DNA from: Hippophae tibetana | Taxonomy: Eukaryota > Streptophyta > Magnoliopsida > Rosales > Elaeagnaceae | Assembly (NCBI GenBank): GCA_037013495.1 | Contig: JAZDXN010000030.1 | Coordinates: forward strand, 1,674,001 to 1,738,000 | Length of the DNA: 64,000 nucleotides | Direction: 5' to 3' | In this document: positions 27,401 through 42,083 of the stretch, piece after piece | How the letters are laid out: each line of letters opens with the position of its first letter | How positions within the stretch are numbered: the stretch's first letter is position 1 | Notes under the pieces: generated by a model | Databases searched by the model: none | What the model was told of the DNA's origin: nothing | Seen by the model: the letters and a program-made list of their open reading frames with translations, nothing else | Made by a program: the position numbers and the translations under genes

Positions 27401-29223
27401 TACTCGTTTGCATGCGACCATGCAAACAATAAATTTGTAGGGTCTATTAGATTTTCAATTATATATATATTATCTTCTACAAGTTCAATATGATGTATTA
27501 CCATTATTCTCCCCACAAACTACTTCTATATATAGGTTAATATAACTGAAAATCATTTTTTTTGCCAACTAATTAAGAGTAAAATAAATTGGTTTAATGT
27601 AATTTTCTCTACCAAATGTCTTATTTTGTTTTTTCAAAAATTAAAATATGTTATAGTTATATAAAATAAATAAACTCACTTTTACTATTTTATAATAAAT
27701 GTATTAAAAATGATATAAATAAATAAATAAAACATTAAGTTTTTCCTTTATGTGAAATAAATCATATTAAATAAAATCACATATAAGTAGATACTATAAA
27801 TATATTTATTAGATTGAATGAAATCATTATTTACCAATTAAAAAAAGCTATTAGTGGTTGAAATATCATACATTCCACATGTATCTTAAATATTGGAGAT
27901 TTTGGAAAACTAAGATTAAGAGACAAGGGGATTACCCTTTGTGGTGTCGATACCCTATACATGATCGTGCACTATCCAACAAAATTATGGAGGTAATTGT
28001 TAAATTTATACAAATAAAACTAGATGATAATTTATACATACGTAATTGTAGTATCATATTATGAGCTAATAAATATTTTACATATTTTGTTAATATTTAT
28101 TGGAATTCTTACTTTTATAGTTAGTAATATGTCTAACAATTCTAGAAACATAAACACGGTTTGCCAAAATTCATAAATTATGTCGATACAATAATTCCTC
28201 GTTTGCATGCAAACATTGAAACAATAAATTTGTATTGTATATAGGATCTCCAAATATAACTATATTATCTTCTACAAGTTCAATATGATGTATTACCATT
28301 ATTCTCCCTACAAACTACTTCTATATATAGGTTAATATAACTGAAAATCATTTTTTTTGCCAACTGATTCAGAGTAAAATAAATTGGTTTAGTGTAATTT
28401 TCTCTACCAAATGTCTTATTTTGTTTTGCAAAAATTAAAATATGTTATAGTTATATAAAATAAATAAACTCACTTTTACTATATTATAATAAATGTATTA
28501 AAAATGTTATAAATAAATAAATAAAAAATAAAGTTTTTCCTTTATGTGAAATAAATCATATTAAATAAAATCACATATAAGTAGATACAATAAATATATA
28601 TATTAGATTGAATGAAATCATTATTTACCAATTAAAAAAAGCAATAAGTGGTTGAAATATCATACATTCCACATGTATCTTAAAAGTAGGAGAAATTGGA
28701 AAACCAAGATTAAGAGACAAGGGTACTACCCTTTGTGGTGTCGATAACGTAGACATGATCGTGCAATATCCAACCAACTTATGCAGGTAATTGTTAAATT
28801 TAAACAAATAAAACTAGATGATAATTTATACAAACGTAATTTTAGTATCATATTATGAGCTAATAAATATTTTACATATTTTGTTAATATTTATTGGAAT
28901 TCTTACTTTTATAATTAGGAATATGCCTAACAATTCTACAAACATTAATACGGATTGCCAAATTTCATAAATTATCTCGATACAAAAATTACTCGTTTGC
29001 ATGCTACCATGCAAACAATAAATTTGTATGGTCCATTAGATCTTCAAATATATATATATTATCTTCTACAAGTTCAATATGATGTATTACCATTATTCTC
29101 CTTACAAACTACTTCTATATATAGGTTAATATAACTGAAAATCATTTTTTTTTGCCAACTAATTAAGAGTAAAATAAATTGGTTTAATGTAATTTTCTCT
29201 CCCAAATGTCTTATTTTGTTTTT
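24455..29223 (+). repeat. Six-monomer tandem duplication, copy 1 (4,769 bp)
   Basis: Monomers at 24679 (E-like), 25473 (B-like, AATCCTATATAAATAG), 26269 (E-like, CCCTTTCTGGTG), 27063 (D-like), 27858 (TATTGGAGATTTTGG) and 28652 (GGGTACTACCC, GATAACGTAG). All recur in the same order at an offset of 4,769-4,770. The left edge is where m31 and m37 become identical (GCAAAAATTAAAATATGAAATAG starts at 24,455 and 29,224; quoted here as two joined markers, GCAAAAATT and ATATGAAATAG). Confidence 0.9.
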
Positions 29224-29224
29224 G
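29216..29224. other. Hybrid crossover junction between duplication copies
   Basis: The T-run here reads G-T5-GC. Monomers of the left parent type (m43, m46, m49) read G-T6-C, and the right parent type (m31) reads G-T4-GC. Left of it are ATTAAGAG and CTCTCCCAAATG, and right of it are ATATGAAATAG and TTTTATTATTTT. The junction is therefore within the 5-6 bp T-run, a sequence found in neither parent. Confidence 0.8.
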
Positions 29225-32200
29225 CAAAAATTAAAATATGAAATAGTTATATAAAATAAATAAACTCACTTTTATTATTTTATAATAAATGTATTAAAAA
29301 TGTTAGAAATAAATAAATAAAACATAAAGTTTTTCCTTTATGTGAAATAAATCATAATAAATAAAATCACATATAAGTAGATACTATAAATATATATATT
29401 AGATTGAATGAAATCATTATTTACCAATTAAAAAAAGCTATTAGTGGTTGAAATATCATACATTCCACATGTATCTTAAAAGTAGGAGAAATTGGAAAAC
29501 CAAGATTAAGAGACAAGGGGATTACCCTTTGTGGTGTCTATACCGTAGACATGATCGTGCAATATCCAACCAAATTATGGAGGTAATTGTTAAATTTATA
29601 CAAATAAAACTAGATGATAATTTATACATACGTAATTTTAGTATCATATTATGAGCTAATAAATATTTTACATATTTTGTTAATATTTATTGGAATTCTT
29701 ACTTTTATAATTAGGAATATGTCTAACAATTCTACAAACATAAACACGGATTGCCAAATTTCATAAATTATCTCGATACAAAAATTACTCGTTTGCATGT
29801 GACCATGCGAACAATAAATTTGTATGGTCCATTAGATCTTCAAATATATATATATTATCTTCTACAAGTTCAATATGATGTATTACCATTGTTCTCCCTA
29901 CAAACTGCTTCTATATATATTTTAATATAACTGAAAATCATTTTTTTTGCCAACTAATTCATTGTAAAATAAATTGGTCTAATGTAATTTTCTCTACCAA
30001 ATGTCTTATTTTGTTTTGCAAAAAATAAAATATGTTATAGTTATATAAAATAAATAAACTCACTTTTACTATTTTATAATATACGTATTAAAAATGTCAT
30101 AAATAAATAAATAAAACATAAAGTTTTTCCTTTATGTGAAATAAATCATATTAAATAAAATCCTATATAAATAGATACTATAAATATATATATTAGATTG
30201 AATAAAATAATTATTAACCAATTCAAAAAATTTAATAGTGGTTGAAATATAATACATTCCACATGTATCTTAAAATTAGGAGAAATTGGAAAACCAAGAT
30301 TAAGAGACAAGGGGATTACCCTTTGTGGTGTCGATACCCTATACATAATCGTGCAATATCCAACCAAATTATGCAGGTAATTGTTAAACTTATACAAATA
30401 ACAGTAGATGATAATTTAAACATACGTAATTTTGGTATCATATTATGAGCTAAAAAATATTTTACATATTTTGTTAATATTTATTAGAATTATTACTTTT
30501 GATAATTAGGAATATGTCTAACAATTCTATAAACATAAATAAGGATTGCCAAATTTCATAAATTATCTCGATACAAAAATTTCTCGTTTGCATGGAAACA
30601 TTCAAACAATAAATTTGTATTGTATAGAAGATCTCCAAATATAACTATATTTTCTTCTACAAGTTCAACATGATGTATTACCATTATTCTCCCTACAAAC
30701 TATTTCTATATATATGTTAATATAACTGAAAATCATTTTTTTTTGCCGACTAATTCAGAGTAAAATAAATTGGTTTAATGTAATTTGCTCTAGCAAATGT
30801 CTTATTTTGTTTTGCAAAAATTAAAATATGATATAGTTATATAAAATAAATAAACTCACTTTTACTATTTTATAATAAATGTATTAAAAATGTTATAAAT
30901 AAATAAATAAAACATAAAGTTTTTCCTTTATGTGAAATAAATCATAATAAATAAAATCACATATAAGTAGATACTATAAATATATATATTAGATTGAATG
31001 AAATCATTATTTACCAATTAAAAAAAGCTATTAGTGGTTGAAATATCATACATTCCACATGTATCTTAAAACTAGGAGAAATTGGAAAACCAAGATTAAG
31101 AGACAAGGGGATTACCCTTTCTGGTGTCTATACCGTAGACATGATTATGCAATATCCAACCAAATTATGGAGGTAATTGTTAAATTTATACAAATAAAAC
31201 TAGATGATAATTTATACATACGTAATTTTAGTATCATATTATGAGCTAATAAATATTTTACATATTTTGTTAATATTTATTGGAATTCTTACTTTTATAA
31301 TTAGGAATATGTCTAACAATTCTACAAACATAAACACGGATTGCCAAATTTCATAAATTATCTCGATACAAAAATAACTCGTTTGCATGGGACCATGCGA
31401 ACAATAAATTTGTATGGTCCATTAGATCTTCACATATATATATATTATCTTCTACAAGTTCAATATGATGTATTACCATTATTCTCCCTACAAACTGCTT
31501 CTATATATAGGTTAATATAACTGAAAATCATTTTTTTTGCCAACTAATTCATAGTAAAATAAATTGGTTTAATGTAATTTTCTCTACCAAATGTCTTATT
31601 TTGTTTTGCAAAAATTAAAATATGTTATAGTTATATAAAATAAATAAACTCACTTTTACTATATTATAATAAATGTATTAAAAATGTTATAAATAAAAAA
31701 ATAAAACATAAATATTTTCCTTTATGTGAAATAAATCATATTAAATAAAATCACATATAAGTAGATACTATAAATATATATGTTAGATTGAATGAAATCA
31801 TTATTTACCAATTAGAAAAAGCTATTAGTGGTTGAAATATCATACATTCCACATGTATCTTAAAAGTAGGAGAAATTGGAAAACCAAGATTAAGAGACAA
31901 GGGGATTACCCTTTGTGGTGTCGATACCCTAGACATGATCGTGCAATATCCAACCAAATTATGCAGGTAATTGTTAAACTTATACAAATAACAGTAGATT
32001 ATAATTTATACATACGTAATTTTTGTATCATATTATGAGCTAATAAATATTTTACATATTTTGTTAATATTTATTTGAATTCTTACTTTTATAATTAGGA
32101 ATATGTCTAACAATTCTACAAACATAAATACGGATTGCCAAATTTCATAAATTATCACGATACAAAAATTACTCGTTTGCATGCGACCATGCAAACAATA

Positions 32201-33993
32201 AATTTGTAGGGTCTATTAGATTTTCAATTATATATATATTATCTTCTACAAGTTCAATATGATGTATTACCATTATTCTCCCCACAAACTACTTCTATAT
32301 ATAGGTTAATATAACTGAAAATCATTTTTTTTTGCCAACTAATTAAGAGTAAAATAAATTGGTTTAATGTAATTTTCTCTACCAAATGTCTTATTTTGTT
32401 TTTTCAAAAATTAAAATATGTTATAGTTATATAAAATAAATAAACTCACTTTTACTATTTTATAATAAATGTATTAAAAATGATATAAATAAATAAATAA
32501 AACATTAAGTTTTTCCTTTATGTGAAATAAATCATATTAAATAAAATCACATATAAGTAGATACTATAAATATATTTATTAGATTGAATGAAATCATTAT
32601 TTACCAATTAAAAAAAGCTATTAGTGGTTGAAATATCATACATTCCACATGTATCTTAAATATTGGAGATTTTGGAAAACTAAGATTAAGAGACAAGGGG
32701 ATTACCCTTTGTGGTGTCGATACCCTATACATGATCGTGCACTATCCAACAAAATTATGGAGGTAATTGTTAAATTTATACAAATAAAACTAGATGATAA
32801 TTTATACATACGTAATTGTAGTATCATATTATGAGCTAATAAATATTTTACATATTTTGTTAATATTTATTGGAATTCTTACTTTTATAGTTAGTAATAT
32901 GTCTAACAATTCTAGAAACATAAACACGGTTTGCCAAAATTCATAAATTATGTCGATACAATAATTCCTCGTTTGCATGCAAACATTGAAACAATAAATT
33001 TGTATTGTATATAGGATCTCCAAATATAACTATATTATCTTCTACAAGTTCAATATGATGTATTACCATTATTCTCCCTACAAACTACTTCTATATATAG
33101 GTTAATATAACTGAAAATCATTTTTTTTGCCAACTGATTCAGAGTAAAATAAATTGGTTTAGTGTAATTTTCTCTACCAAATGTCTTATTTTGTTTTGCA
33201 AAAATTAAAATATGTTATAGTTATATAAAATAAATAAACTCACTTTTACTATATTATAATAAATGTATTAAAAATGTTATAAATAAATAAATAAAAAATA
33301 AAGTTTTTCCTTTATGTGAAATAAATCATATTAAATAAAATCACATATAAGTAGATACAATAAATATATATATTAGATTGAATGAAATCATTATTTACCA
33401 ATTAAAAAAAGCAATAAGTGGTTGAAATATCATACATTCCACATGTATCTTAAAAGTAGGAGAAATTGGAAAACCAAGATTAAGAGACAAGGGTACTACC
33501 CTTTGTGGTGTCGATAACGTAGACATGATCGTGCAATATCCAACCAACTTATGCAGGTAATTGTTAAATTTAAACAAATAAAACTAGATGATAATTTATA
33601 CAAACGTAATTTTAGTATCATATTATGAGCTAATAAATATTTTACATATTTTGTTAATATTTATTGGAATTCTTACTTTTATAATTAGGAATATGCCTAA
33701 CAATTCTACAAACATTAATACGGATTGCCAAATTTCATAAATTATCTCGATACAAAAATTACTCGTTTGCATGCTACCATGCAAACAATAAATTTGTATG
33801 GTCCATTAGATCTTCAAATATATATATATTATCTTCTACAAGTTCAATATGATGTATTACCATTATTCTCCTTACAAACTACTTCTATATATAGGTTAAT
33901 ATAACTGAAAATCATTTTTTTTGCCAACTAATTAAGAGTAAAATAAATTGGTTTAATGTAATTTTCTCTACCAAATGTCTTATTTTGTTTTTT
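29224..33993 (+). repeat. Six-monomer tandem duplication, copy 2 (~4,770 bp)
   Basis: Monomers at 29448, 30242, 31038, 31832, 32628 and 33422 repeat copy 1. Differences seen by eye are few: C to T at 31,146 (copy-1 position 26,377), one extra T in the T-run near 32,325, and, close to the right end, 8 rather than 9 T and CTCTACC rather than CTCTCCC. Near-identity over 4.77 kb marks a recent duplication. Its last monomer also serves as the first of the next HOR, so the two regions overlap. Confidence 0.88.
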
Positions 33994-35724
33994 CAAAAAT
34001 TAAAATATGTTAAAGTTATATAAAATAAATAAACTCACTTTTACTATTTTATAATAAATGTATTAAAAATGATATAAATAAATAAATAAAACATTAAGTT
34101 TTTCCTTTATGTGAAATAAATCATATAAATTAAATCACATATAAGTAGATACTATAAATATATATATTAGATTGAATGAAATAATTATTAACCAATTCAA
34201 AAAAGCTATTAGTGGTTGAAATATAATACATTCCACATGTATCTTAAAATTAGGAGATTTTGGAAAACTAAGATTAAGAGACAACGAGATTACCCTTTGT
34301 GGTGTCGATACCCTATACATGATCGTGCACTATCCAACAAAATTGTGGAGGTAATTGTTAAATTTATACAAATAAAACTAGATGATAATTTATACATACG
34401 TAATTTTAGTATCATATTATGAGCTAATAAATATTTTACATATTTTGTTAATATTTATTGGAATTCTTACTTTTATAGTTAGTAATATGTCTAACAATTC
34501 TACAAACATAAACACGGATTGCCAAATTTCATAAATTATCTCGATACAAAAATTACTCATTTGCATGCGACCATGCAAACAATAAATTTGTATGGTCCAT
34601 TAGATCTTCAAATATATATATATTATCTTCTACAAATTCAATATGATGTATTACCATTATTCTCCCTACACACTACTTCTATATATAGATTAATATAACT
34701 AAAAATCATTTTTTTTGCCGACTAATTCAGTGTAAAATAAATTGGTTTAATGTAATTTGCTATACCAAATGTCTTATTTTGTTTTAAAAAAAATTAAAAT
34801 ATGATATAGTTATATAAAATAAATAAACTCACTTTTACTATTTTATAATAAATGTATTAAAAATGTTATAAATAAATAAATAAAACATAAAGTTTTTCTT
34901 TTATGTGAAATAAATCATAATAAATAAAATCACATATAAGTAGATACTATAAATATATATATTAGATTGAATGAAATCATTATTTACCAATTAAAAAAAG
35001 CAATTAGTGGTTGAAATATCATACATTCCACATGTATATTAAAAGTAGGAGAAATTGGAAAACCAAGATTAAGAGACAAGGGGATTACGCTTTGTGGTGT
35101 CGATACCGTAGACATAATCATGCAATATCCAACCAAATTATGGAGGTAATTGTTAAATTTATACAAATAAAACTAGAAGATAATTTATACATACGTAATT
35201 GTAGTATCATATTATGAGCTAATAAATATTTTACATATTTTATTAATATTTATTGGAATTCTTACTTTTATAATTAGGAATATGTCTAACAATTCTACAA
35301 ACATAAACACGGATTGCCAAAATTCATAAATTATGTCGATACAATAATTCCTCGTTTGCATGAAAACATTCAAACAATAAATTTGTATTGTATATAGGAT
35401 CTCCAAATATAACTATATTATCTTCTACAAGTTCAATATGATGTATTACCATTATTCTCCCTACAAACTACTTCTATATATAGGTTAATATAACTGAAAA
35501 TCATTTTTTTTGCCAACTGATTCAGTGTAAAATAAATTGGTTTAGTGTAATATTCTCTACCAAATGTCTTATTTTGTTTTGCAAAAATTAAAATATGTTA
35601 TACTTTTATAAAATAAATAAACTCACTTTTACTATATTATAATAAATGTATTAAAAATGTTATAAATAAATAAATAAAAAATAAAGTTTTTCCTTTATGT
35701 GAAATAAATCATATTAAATAAAAT
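33342..35724 (+). repeat. Trimer HOR copy 1, G-H-I (2,383 bp)
   Basis: G at 33422 (GATAACGTAG, AATATGCC, CATTAATACGG, loop CTAC in the hairpin), H at 34216 (GGAGATTTTGG, TACTCATTTGC, T-run then AAAAAAAATT) and I at 35011 (TTACGCTTTG, AAACTAGAAG, GCATGAAAAC). H here has ACAACGAGATT, where later copies have ACAACGGGATT. Confidence 0.88.
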
Positions 35725-38108
35725 CACATATAAGTAGATACTATAAATATATATATTAGATTGAATGAAATCATTATTTACCAATTAAAAAAAGCAATAA
35801 GTGGTTGAAATATCATACATTCCACATGTATCTTAAAAGTAGGAGAAATTGGAAAACCAAGATTAAGAGACAAGGGTACTACCCTTTGTGGTGTCGATAA
35901 CGTAGACATGATCGTGCAATATCCAACCAACTTATGCAGGTAATTGTTAAATTTAAACAAATAAAACTAGATGATAATTTATACAAACGTAATTTTAGTA
36001 TCATATTATGAGCTAATAAATATTTTACATATTTTGTTAATATTTATTGGAATTCTTACTTTTATAATTAGGAATATGCCTAACAATTCTACAAACATTA
36101 ATACGGATTGCCAAATTTCATAAATTATCTCGATACAAAAATTACTCGTTTGCATGCTACCATGCAAACAATAAATTTGTATGGTCCATTAGATCTTCAA
36201 ATATATATATATTATCTTCTACAAGTTCAATATGATGTATTACCATTATTCTCCTTACAAACTACTTCTATATATAGGTTAATATAACTGAAAATCATTT
36301 TTTTTTGCCAACTAATTAAGAGTAAAATAAATTGGTTTAATGTAATTTTCTCTCCCAAATGTCTTATTTTGTTTTTTCAAAAATTAAAATATGTTAAAGT
36401 TATATAAAATAAATAAACTCACTTTTACTATTTTATAATAAATGTATTAAAAATGATATAAATAAATAAATAAAAAATTAAGTTTTTCCTTTATGTGAAT
36501 TAAATCATATAAATTAAATCACATATAAGTAGATACTATAAATATATATATTAGATTGAATGAAATAATTATTAACCAATTCAAAAAAGCTATTAGTGGT
36601 TGAAATATAATACATTCCACATGTATCTTAAAATTAGGAGATTTTGGAAAACTAAGATTAAGAGACAACGGGATTACCCTTTGTGGTGTCGATACCCTAT
36701 ACATGATCGTGCACTATCCAACAAAATTATGGAGGTAATTGTTAAATTTATACAAATAAAACTAGATGATAATTTATACATACGTAATTTTAGTATCATA
36801 TTATGAGCTAATAAATATTTTACATATTTTGTTAATATTTATTGGAATTCTTACTTTTATAGTTAGTAATATGTCTAACAATTCTACAAACATAAACACG
36901 GATTGCCAAATTTCATAAATTATCTCGATACAAAAATTACTCATTTGCATGCGACCATGCAAACAATAAATTTGTATGGTCCATTAGATCTTCAAATATA
37001 TATATATTATCTTCTACAAATTCAATATGATGTATTACCATTATTCTCCCTACACACTACTTCTATATATAGATTAATATAACTAAAAATCATTTTTTTT
37101 GCCGACTAATTCAGTGTAAAATAAATTGGTTTAATGTAATTTGCTATACCAAATGTCTTATTTTGTTTTAAAAAAAATTAAAATATGATATAGTTATATA
37201 AAATAAATAAACTCACTTTTACTATTTTATAATAAATGTATTAAAAATGTTATAAATAAATAAATAAAACATAAAGTTTTTCTTTTATGTGAAATAAATC
37301 ATAATAAATAAAATCACATATAAGTAGATACTATAAATATATATATTAGATTGAATGAAATCATTATTTACCAATTAAAAAAAGCAATTAGTGGTTGAAA
37401 TATCATACATTCCACATGTATATTAAAAGTAGGAGAAATTGGAAAACCAAGATTAAGAGACAAGGGGATTACGCTTTGTGGTGTCGATACCGTAGACATA
37501 ATCATGCAATATCCAACCAAATTATGGAGGTAATTGTTAAATTTATACAAATAAAACTAGAAGATAATTTATACATACGTAATTGTAGTATCATATTATG
37601 AGCTAATAAATATTTTACATATTTTATTAATATTTATTGGAATTCTTACTTTTATAATTAGGAATATGTCTAACAATTCTACAAACATAAACACGGATTG
37701 CCAAAATTCATAAATTATGTCGATACAATAATTCCTCGTTTGCATGAAAACATTCAAACAATAAATTTGTATTGTATATAGGATCTCCAAATATAACTAT
37801 ATTATCTTCTACAAGTTCAATATGATGTATTACCATTATTCTCCCTACAAACTACTTCTATATATAGGTTAATATAACTGAAAATCATTTTTTTTGCCAA
37901 CTGATTCAGTGTAAAATAAATTGGTTTAGTGTAATATTCTCTACCAAATGTCTTATTTTGTTTTGCAAAAATTAAAATATGTTATACTTTTATAAAATAA
38001 ATAAACTCACTTTTACTATATTATAATAAATGTATTAAAAATGTTATAAATAAATAAATAAAAAATAAAGTTTTTCCTTTATGTGAAATAAATCATATTA
38101 AATAAAAT
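35725..38108 (+). repeat. Trimer HOR copy 2, G-H-I (2,384 bp)
   Basis: G 35805, H 36600 and I 37395 match copy 1 at an offset of 2,383-2,384 bp. The I monomers of copies 1 and 2 share private changes (GTAATATTCTC, TATACTTTTATAA) that are absent from copy 3. Confidence 0.88.
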
Positions 38109-40494
38109 CACATATAAGTAGATACTATAAATATATATATTAGATTGAATGAAATCATTATTTACCAATTAAAAAAAGCAATAAGTGGTTGAAATATCAT
38201 ACATTCCACATGTATCTTAAAAGTAGGAGAAATTGGAAAACCAAGATTAAGAGACAAGGGTACTACCCTTTGTGGTGTCGATAACGTAGACATGATCGTG
38301 CAATATCCAACCAACTTATGCAGGTAATTGTTAAATTTAAACAAATAAAACTAGATGATAATTTATACAAACGTAATTTTAGTATCATATTATGAGCTAA
38401 TAAATATTTTACATATTTTGTTAATATTTATTGGAATTCTTACTTTTATAATTAGGAATATGCCTAACAATTCTACAAACATTAATACGGATTGCCAAAT
38501 TTCATAAATTATCTCGATACAAAAATTACTCGTTTGCATGCTACCATGCAAACAATAAATTTGTATGGTCCATTAGATCTTCAAATATATATATATTATC
38601 TTCTACAAGTTCAATATGATGTATTACCATTATTCTCCTTACAAACTACTTCTATATATAGGTTAATATAACTGAAAATCATTTTTTTTTGCCAACTAAT
38701 TAAGAGTAAAATAAATTGGTTTAATGTAATTTTCTCTCCCAAATGTCTTATTTTGTTTTTTCAAAAATTAAAATATGTTAAAGTTATATAAAATAAATAA
38801 ACTCACTTTTACTATTTTATAATAAATGTATTAAAAATGATATAAATAAATAAATAAAAAATTAAGTTTTTCCTTTATGTGAATTAAATCATATAAATTA
38901 AATCACATATAAGTAGATACTATAAATATATATATTAGATTGAATGAAATAATTATTAACCAATTCAAAAAAGCTATTAGTGGTTGAAATATAATACATT
39001 CCACATGTATCTTAAAATTAGGAGATTTTGGAAAACTAAGATTAAGAGACAACGGGATTACCCTTTGTGGTGTCGATACCCTATACATGATCGTGCACTA
39101 TCCAACAAAATTATGGAGGTAATTGTTAAATTTATACAAATAAAACTAGATGATAATTTATACATACGTAATTTTAGTATCATATTATGAGCTAATAAAT
39201 ATTTTACATATTTTGTTAATATTTATTGGAATTCTTACTTTTATAGTTAGTAATATGTCTAACAATTCTACAAACATAAACACGGATTGCCAAATTTCAT
39301 AAATTATCTCGATACAAAAATTACTCATTTGCATGCGACCATGCAAACAATAAATTTGTATGGTCCATTAGATCTTCAAATATATATATATTATCTTCTA
39401 CAAATTCAATATGATGTATTACCATTATTCTCCCTACACACTACTTCTATATATAGGTTAATATAACTAAAAATCATTTTTTTTTTGCCGACTAATTCAG
39501 TGTAAAATAAATTGGTTTAATGTAATTTGCTATACCAAATGTCTTATTTTGTTTTAAAAAAATTAAAATATGATATAGTTATATAAAATAAATAAACTCA
39601 CTTTTATTATTTTATAATAACTGTATTAAAAATGTTATAAATAAATAAATAAAACATAAAGTTTTTCTTTTATGTGAAATAAATCATAATAAAAAAAATC
39701 ACATATAAGTAGATACTATAAATATATATATTAGATTGAATGAAATCATTATTTACCAATTAAAAAAAGCAATTAGTGGTTGAAATATCATACATTCCAC
39801 ATGTATCTTAAAAGTAGGAGAAATTGGAAAACCAAGATTAAGAGACAAGGGGATTACGCTTTGTGGTGTCGATACCGTAGACATGATCATGCAATATCCA
39901 ACCAAATTATGGAGGTAATTGTTAAATTTATACAAATAAAACTAGAAGATAATTTATACATACGTAATTGTAGTATCATATTATGAGCTAATAAATATTT
40001 TACATATTTTATTAATATTTATTGGAATTCTTACTTTTATAATTAGGAATATGTCTAACAATTCTACAAACATAAACACGGATTGCCAAAATTCATAAAT
40101 TATGTCGATACAATAATTCCTCGTTTGCATGAAAACATTCAAACAATAAATTTGTATTGTATATAGGATCTCCAAATATAACTATATTATCTTCTACAAG
40201 TTCAATATGATGTATTACCATTATTCTCCCTACAAACTACTTCTATATATAGGTTAATATAACTGAAAATCATTTTTTTTTGCCAACTGATTCAGTGTAA
40301 AATAAATTGGTTTAGTGTAATTTTCTCTACCAAATGTCTTATTTTGTTTTGCAAAAATTAAAATATGTTATAGTTATATAAAATAAATAAACTCACTTTA
40401 ACTATTTTATAATAAATGTATTAAAAATGTCATAAGTAAATAAATAAAACATAAAGTTTTTCCTTTATGTGAAATAAATCATATTAAATAAAAT
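38109..40494 (+). repeat. Trimer HOR copy 3, G-H-I' (2,386 bp)
   Basis: G 38189, H 38984 and I' 39780. H and I' carry small private changes (AATAACTGTATT at about 39,618; AAAAAAAATCAC at about 39,693). I' loses the I-specific 3' markers and ends with the ordinary GTAATTTTCTC and TATAGTTATAT, which suggests an exchange at about 40,265-40,325. Confidence 0.85.
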
Positions 40495-42083
40495 CACATA
40501 TAAGTAGATACTATAAATATATTTATTAGATTCAATGAAATCATTATTTACCAATTAAAAAAAGCTATTAGTGGTTGAAATATCATACATTCCACATGTA
40601 TCTTAAAAGTAGGAGAAATTGTAAAACCAAGATTAAGAGACAAGGGGATTACCCTTTGTGGTGTCGATACCCTAGACATGATGGTGCAATATCCAACAAA
40701 ATTATGCACGTAATTGTTAAACTTATACAAATAACAGTATATTATAATTTATACATACGTAATTTTGGTATCATATTATGAGCTAATAAATATTTTACAT
40801 ATTTTGTTAATATTTATTGGAATTCTTACTTTTATAATTAGGAATATGCCTAACAATTCTACAAACATTAATACGGATTGCCAAATTTCATAAATTATCT
40901 CGATACAAAAATTACTCGTTTGCATGCTACCATGCAAACAATAAATTTGTATGGTCCATTAGATCTTCAAATATATATATATTATCTTCTACAAGTTCAA
41001 TATGATGTATTACCATTATTCTCCTTACAAACTACTTCTATATATAGGTTAATATAACTGAAAATCATTTTTTTTTGCCAACTAATTAAGAGTAAAATAA
41101 ATTGGTTTAATGTAATTTTCTCTACCAAATGTCTTATTTTGTTTTTTCAAAAATTAAAATATGTTAAAGTTATATAAAATAAATAAACTCACTTTTACTA
41201 TTTTATAATAAATGTATTAAAAATGATATAAATAAATAAATAAAACATTAAGTTTTTCCTTTATGTGAAATAAATCATATAAATTAAATCACATATAAGT
41301 AGATACTATAAATATATATATTAGATTGAATGAAATAATTATTAACCAATTCAAAAAAGCTATTAGTGGTTGAAATATAATACATTCCACATGTATTTTA
41401 AAATTAGGAGATTTTGGAAAACTAAGATTAAGAGACAAGGGGATTACCCTTTGTGGTGTCGATACCCTATACATGATCGTGCACTATCCAACAAAATTAT
41501 GGAGGTAATTGTTAAATTTATACAAATAAAACTAGATGATAATTTATACATACGTAATTGTAGTATCATATTATGAGCTAATAAATATTTTACATATTTT
41601 GTTAATATTTATTGGAATTCTTACTTTTATAGTTAGTAATATGTCTAACAATTCTACAAACATAAACACGGTTTGCCAAATTTCATAAATTATCTCGATA
41701 CAAAAATTCCTCGTTTGCATGCAAACATTCAAACAATAAATTTGATTTGTATATAAGATCTCCAAATATAACTATATTTTCTTCTACAAGTTCAATATGA
41801 TGTATTACCATTATTCTCCCTACAAACTACTTCTATATATATGTTAATATAACTGAAATCATTTTTTTTTGCCGACTAATTCAGAGTAAAATAAATTGGT
41901 TTAATGTAATTTGCTATAGCAAATGTCTTATTTTGTTTTGCCAAAATTAAAATAGGATATAGTTATATAAAATAAATAAACTCACTTTTACTATTTTATA
42001 ATAAATGTATTAAAAATGTTATAAATAAATAAATAAAACATAAAGTTTTTCCTTTATGTGAAATAAATCATAATAAATAAAAT
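40495..42083 (+). repeat. Trimer HOR partial copy 4: hybrid G and H (m52, m53)
   Basis: m52 (40575) has a first half unlike G. It carries the region-I combination ACAAAATTATGCAC, TATATTATAATTTATAC and AATTTTGG, then becomes G after about 40,790 (AATATGCC, CATTAATACGG, loop CTAC). m53 (41370) is an H relative with ACAAGGGG restored and the GCATGCAAAC palindrome. The trimer ends here. Confidence 0.8.
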
